From Megalobrama amblycephala (taxonomy: Eukaryota; Chordata; Actinopteri; Cypriniformes; Xenocyprididae), in NCBI RefSeq assembly GCF_018812025.1, contig NC_063051.1, positions 3,372,001 through 3,436,000 on the forward strand: DNA of 64,000 bases, read 5' to 3'. The notes beneath the pieces are model-generated. The model saw only the letters and a program-made list of their open reading frames with translations. It searched no databases and had not been told where the DNA came from. Position 1 is the stretch's first letter. Each line of letters opens with the position of its first letter. Positions 63,737-64,000 of the stretch are shown here, in pieces. The position numbers were made by a program, and so were the translations under genes.

Positions 63737-64000
63737 CATCAGTTTTCTTGTGGTCAGCCGGCTCATAGACTACTAGTGTCCTGCCAAACCAACCTGAGGT
63801 CAGCCGGTGACTTGTGGGGAATGTTGGATCAGCGAGAGTGACGGCCTGCCGTATCTGCGCTGAACACGACCTCAGTCCACACACCAAAGTAAAAGACGTC
63901 ACGCTGCCGTATGAAACGCTTCAACACACGTGACCTGTGTCGTATCACGTGTTTCTCTTATTACCGCTGTGACACGAACGTGGCTTGAGAACATAACGCG
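60768..64000 (+). other. kdm6a: kdm6a intron 2 (runs off the window)
   Basis: CpG-rich to about 61500. It then holds a GTTCACACC-type repeat (about 61770-61945), a 203-bp element with inverted ends AAAGGGACAGTCCACCC/GGGTGAACTAACCCTTT (61955-62157), ATC repeats near 62185, a hairpin at about 63345-63440, and a TG run at about 63686-63730. No third kdm6a exon was found. Confidence 0.6.
61955..62157. mobile_element. 203-bp AAAGGGAYAGTYCACCC-type MITE
   Basis: Starts AAAGGGACAGTCCACCCAAA and ends with its imperfect inverse, bracketed by TA-like flanks. I associate this family with cyprinid genomes; fragments are also at 50371 and 51803. Confidence 0.7.

Overview
The window is vertebrate nuclear DNA, most likely from a cyprinid teleost. 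Five protein-coding genes can be recognised by splicing conserved exons, and every junction except those noted keeps frame: cask (3' end, +), usp9x (complete coding region, +), ddx3x (complete, +), fundc1 (complete, -) and kdm6a/utx (first two coding exons, +). All five have human counterparts on Xp11, so this is a conserved synteny block. The fish assignment rests on short introns, long CA/TG tracts and many small DNA transposons of types I associate with zebrafish and carp genomes. These include hAT MITEs with 8-bp duplications, TTAA-flanked elements and elements starting AAAGGGATAGTTCACCC.

Layout: 1-8750 holds the last seven constitutive coding exons of cask (SH3 end and guanylate-kinase-like domain) plus one candidate 27-nt cassette exon; one intron contains a 2.4-kb minisatellite. 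8751-10840 is the cask 3' UTR followed by TG-rich tandem repeats. 10841-38215 is usp9x: a CRE/ETS promoter, a non-coding first exon, 44 coding exons for about 2550 residues, and a 3' UTR with AATAAA. 38305-38694 on the minus strand looks like the terminal exon of an unidentified ER-luminal protein ending KKDEL, with one frameshift and its own poly(A) signal. About 39.1-50.3 kb is ddx3x (19 coding exons, 707 aa, intact). 50.3-55.3 kb is intergenic and packed with transposons. 55314-59471 is fundc1 on the minus strand (5 exons, 156 aa). fundc1 and kdm6a start head to head about 0.96 kb apart in a CpG-rich interval. The window ends inside kdm6a intron 2.

The genes are not an operon-like system. 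They are conserved regulators: a synaptic scaffold, a deubiquitinase, a DEAD-box RNA helicase, a mitophagy receptor and a histone demethylase. No new multi-gene system is evident. The most notable points are a 2-nt frameshift inside usp9x, the orphan KKDEL exon, two apparent GC-AG introns, a candidate cask micro-exon, fundc1 without its two regulatory serines, and a three-level nested transposon. Exon calls rest on reading protein conservation and splice sites by eye, with no alignment or transcript data.
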